Assembly (NCBI GenBank): GCA_001970855.1
Contig: LSSN01003485.1
Span: 1 to 22,742 of the forward strand
Reading direction: 5' to 3'
DNA length: 22,742 nucleotides
From: Smittium culicis
Taxonomy: Eukaryota > Kickxellomycota > Harpellomycetes > Harpellales > Legeriomycetaceae
This document shows positions 21,258 to 22,742 of the stretch, piece after piece. A program made the translations under genes and the position numbers. The notes under the pieces were generated by a model, which was not told the origin of the DNA, did not search any database, and saw nothing but the letters and a program-made list of their open reading frames with translations. The stretch's first letter is position 1, and each line of letters begins with the position of its first letter.

Positions 21258-22601
21258 ATGAACGTTTCTGTAAATAAACCAGTCAGCCATACAGAACTAC
21301 CAACCCCTTCTGATATCGAGTCTAAGCCCGAAAGTCGCTCTTATACAGAAAAGGACTACGTATCCGAAGATGAAGATGGCTATCCACCTCCCGATAAAGG
21401 GTACGCTTGGGTAATAATGGTCGCGTCACTTGTAAATCTATTACTTGCCTTTGGAAGCCCTAACGCTTTTGGGGTATTCCAAGCTTACTACCTTAAAGTA
21501 CTTTTTGTCGATGAACCTGCTGATAAAATTGCCTGGATATCAACGATGTGTGTCACTTGCACTCTATCTGGAGGCTTACTAGCAAGTCCGCTTATACGAT
21601 TGATCGGTTTAAGAAATTCGAGTCTTGTGGGAACTGCAATTGCTTCAGTGGGCCTTTTGCTTGCTTCTTTTAGTACACAAATTTGGCAGCTTGTATTGAC
21701 TCAAGGTATTATTTTTGGCCTTGGCTCGTCTTTAATAGTAAACATTTCACTGTCTGCTCCTGCTCTTTGGTTTGATAAGCATAAAGGTCTTGCTATCGGA
21801 ATTGTCGCTTCTGGAGGTAGCTCTGGCGCCTTGATTTTAGTCCCCATAGTTACAAAGTTCATCAACATTCTAGATATAAATTGGGCCTTTAGAATTTTAG
21901 CTATACTTTTCCTAGTTTGTACAGGCATTTGTGGTTTTTTAATAAAGCCTCGCAAGAAGTTTTCTCCTTCAAAAAAACTTTTAGACCTTTCATCTCTAAA
22001 AGACCCTGCTGCATTGATGATTTATACTGTTGGCAGCTTTTTACAAATTTCATTCAATACTGTAGTGCTTTATTTCCCCTCAAACTTGATCGATATAGGG
22101 AAATCGCCCACAACCGCTTCAAACTTAATCATGGTATATTGCGTTTTTTCCTCTTTAAGTCGTATCAGTACCGGTAAATTTTCCAAGAAATTCGGTGCTG
22201 TTAATATCGCAATCGTATACCACTTTATAATAGGAGTTTTGATGCTTGCATTATGGCTTACATCCAACACATTCACTCCTCTATTAATTTTCTATATCTG
22301 CTTTGGAATCTTCGCTGTTCCTTTCTTCACACTTGGCCCGCTAATTGTTGCTGACTATTACCCTGATGAAAAAGTGTCACAAATCAACGGTCTTGCCTAC
22401 TTGATCATGGGCCTTACTGTTTTCATATGTGTCCCAACTACTGGCGTTGCCTTTGAAAATTTAGGACGCCGCACTTCATACGTCCCTATCATTTTGATTG
22501 GTGGTATATCCTTCTTATTATCATTAATCCCCCTCTTTGCCCTCAAATACTTTTTGAAAAAAGATAACCCAAACTTCAAAAAGATTGCTGCTCGATCCTA
22601 A
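21258..22601 (+). CDS. MFS transporter, fungal monocarboxylate-transporter-like (MCT/Mch family), gene 2
   Basis: An intact 447-residue, intron-free paralog of gene 1 that aligns end to end without gaps: about 335 of 447 residues identical by hand count. Helices, the DKGYAW variant of the first MCT signature (46-51), the second signature WFDKHKGLAIGIVASG (171-186) and the helix-8 arginine (302) are all kept. Divergence is uneven: the first 40 residues share only about 9, residues 41-240 are about 87% identical, residues 241-447 about 73%. The tail keeps KKDNPNF and then differs. Many third-codon-position changes occur along the whole length while the protein is kept, so both copies look functional and the duplication is not recent. 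The more diverged second half, which in MFS carriers lines the substrate path together with the first, could reflect altered substrate or regulation; that is inference. Confidence 0.93.
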   Translation: MNVSVNKPVSHTELPTPSDIESKPESRSYTEKDYVSEDEDGYPPPDKGYAWVIMVASLVNLLLAFGSPNAFGVFQAYYLKVLFVDEPADKIAWISTMCVTCTLSGGLLASPLIRLIGLRNSSLVGTAIASVGLLLASFSTQIWQLVLTQGIIFGLGSSLIVNISLSAPALWFDKHKGLAIGIVASGGSSGALILVPIVTKFINILDINWAFRILAILFLVCTGICGFLIKPRKKFSPSKKLLDLSSLKDPAALMIYTVGSFLQISFNTVVLYFPSNLIDIGKSPTTASNLIMVYCVFSSLSRISTGKFSKKFGAVNIAIVYHFIIGVLMLALWLTSNTFTPLLIFYICFGIFAVPFFTLGPLIVADYYPDEKVSQINGLAYLIMGLTVFICVPTTGVAFENLGRRTSYVPIILIGGISFLLSLIPLFALKYFLKKDNPNFKKIAARS

Positions 22602-22642
22602 ATTAATATCATATCCGAAATCCAAACCCCCCTCATTTTTTA

Positions 22643-22714
22643 TGTATAGACCTTTTTTCGCTTCACCTTTTTTTTCTTTCTTCATTCTTGTTCCTTATAA
22701 CAATTTTTACATTT
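22643..22714 (+). promoter_or_regulatory. 3' flank of gene 2 with blocks shared with gene 1
   Basis: TGTATAGACCTTTT (22643-22656) and CAATTTTTACATTT (22701-22714) are the counterparts of 6633-6646 and 6670-6684. The first block sits at the identical distance from the stop codon in both genes, though the 41 bases between stop and block have largely diverged. Candidate RNA-level element or leftover homology. Confidence 0.5.
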
Positions 22715-22731
22715 CTATAAATCATCGTAAC

Positions 22732-22737
22732 AATAAA
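22732..22737 (+). terminator. candidate polyadenylation hexamer of gene 2
   Basis: AATAAA lies 131 bases after the stop codon, downstream of a T-rich stretch, just before the window ends. It matches the canonical hexamer, but fungal 3'-end signals are loose and the cleavage site is outside the window. Confidence 0.35.
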
Positions 22738-22742
22738 CCTAT

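Noticed and set aside
1..22742. tRNA, rRNA and CRISPR array
   Set aside because: No T-loop/anticodon-stem arrangement, no rRNA signature stretch and no regularly spaced repeats were recognised by eye; a covariance-model scan would be decisive.

Overview
This is a eukaryotic, very A+T-rich stretch, most likely from a fungus. The support is two intact, intron-free transporter genes of the fungal monocarboxylate-transporter-like (Mch/MCT) branch of the major facilitator superfamily, separated by about 14.7 kb with no other intact gene. Nothing bacterial is visible (no operons, ribosome binding sites or CRISPR array). CTG codons in one gene align with other leucine codons in its paralog, so the standard leucine reading of CTG applies and a CTG-Ser or CTG-Ala yeast is unlikely. 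I cannot place the species.

Layout. At 1-1000 there is a cluster of small non-autonomous DNA-transposon relics: two copies of a ~185-190 bp element bounded by TTAA with CCTTTCCCG termini (piggyBac-like), and between them a ~192 bp element with TATGGGATATT-type inverted ends flanked by TA (Tc1/mariner-like). From 975 to 5160 is A+T-rich spacer. Transporter gene 1 is at 5248-6591 (+). From 6.7 to 10.5 kb is A+T-rich spacer with a second copy of the TA-flanked element at 7460-7663, in the opposite orientation, so gene 1 lies between two inverted copies. From about 10.5 to 16.8 kb base composition rises; on the minus strand about 14.9-16.75 kb is a decayed non-LTR (LINE-type) retrotransposon with recognisable pre-RT, RT and thumb motifs but many stops and frameshifts. 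The rest of that island (10.5-14.9 kb) is not identified. From 16.8 to 20.6 kb is A+T-rich spacer again. At 20.6-21.25 kb is a compositionally distinct upstream region with two hairpins, a T15 tract and a pyrimidine-rich, ATG-free leader, followed by transporter gene 2 at 21258-22601 (+).

The two transporters are paralogs, both 447 residues and alignable without gaps (about 75% identical by hand count; about 80% after the first 40 residues). They share a 14-base block in the 3' flank at exactly the same distance from the stop codon. Their upstream regions are not visibly alike: gene 1 has two minimal upstream ATG-stop frames, gene 2 has none. This fits a dispersed duplication followed by promoter divergence and accumulation of transposon debris. 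I did not find a convincing new multi-gene system here; the most useful leads are the shared 3' element, the two small transposon families and the unidentified part of the 10.5-14.9 kb island.
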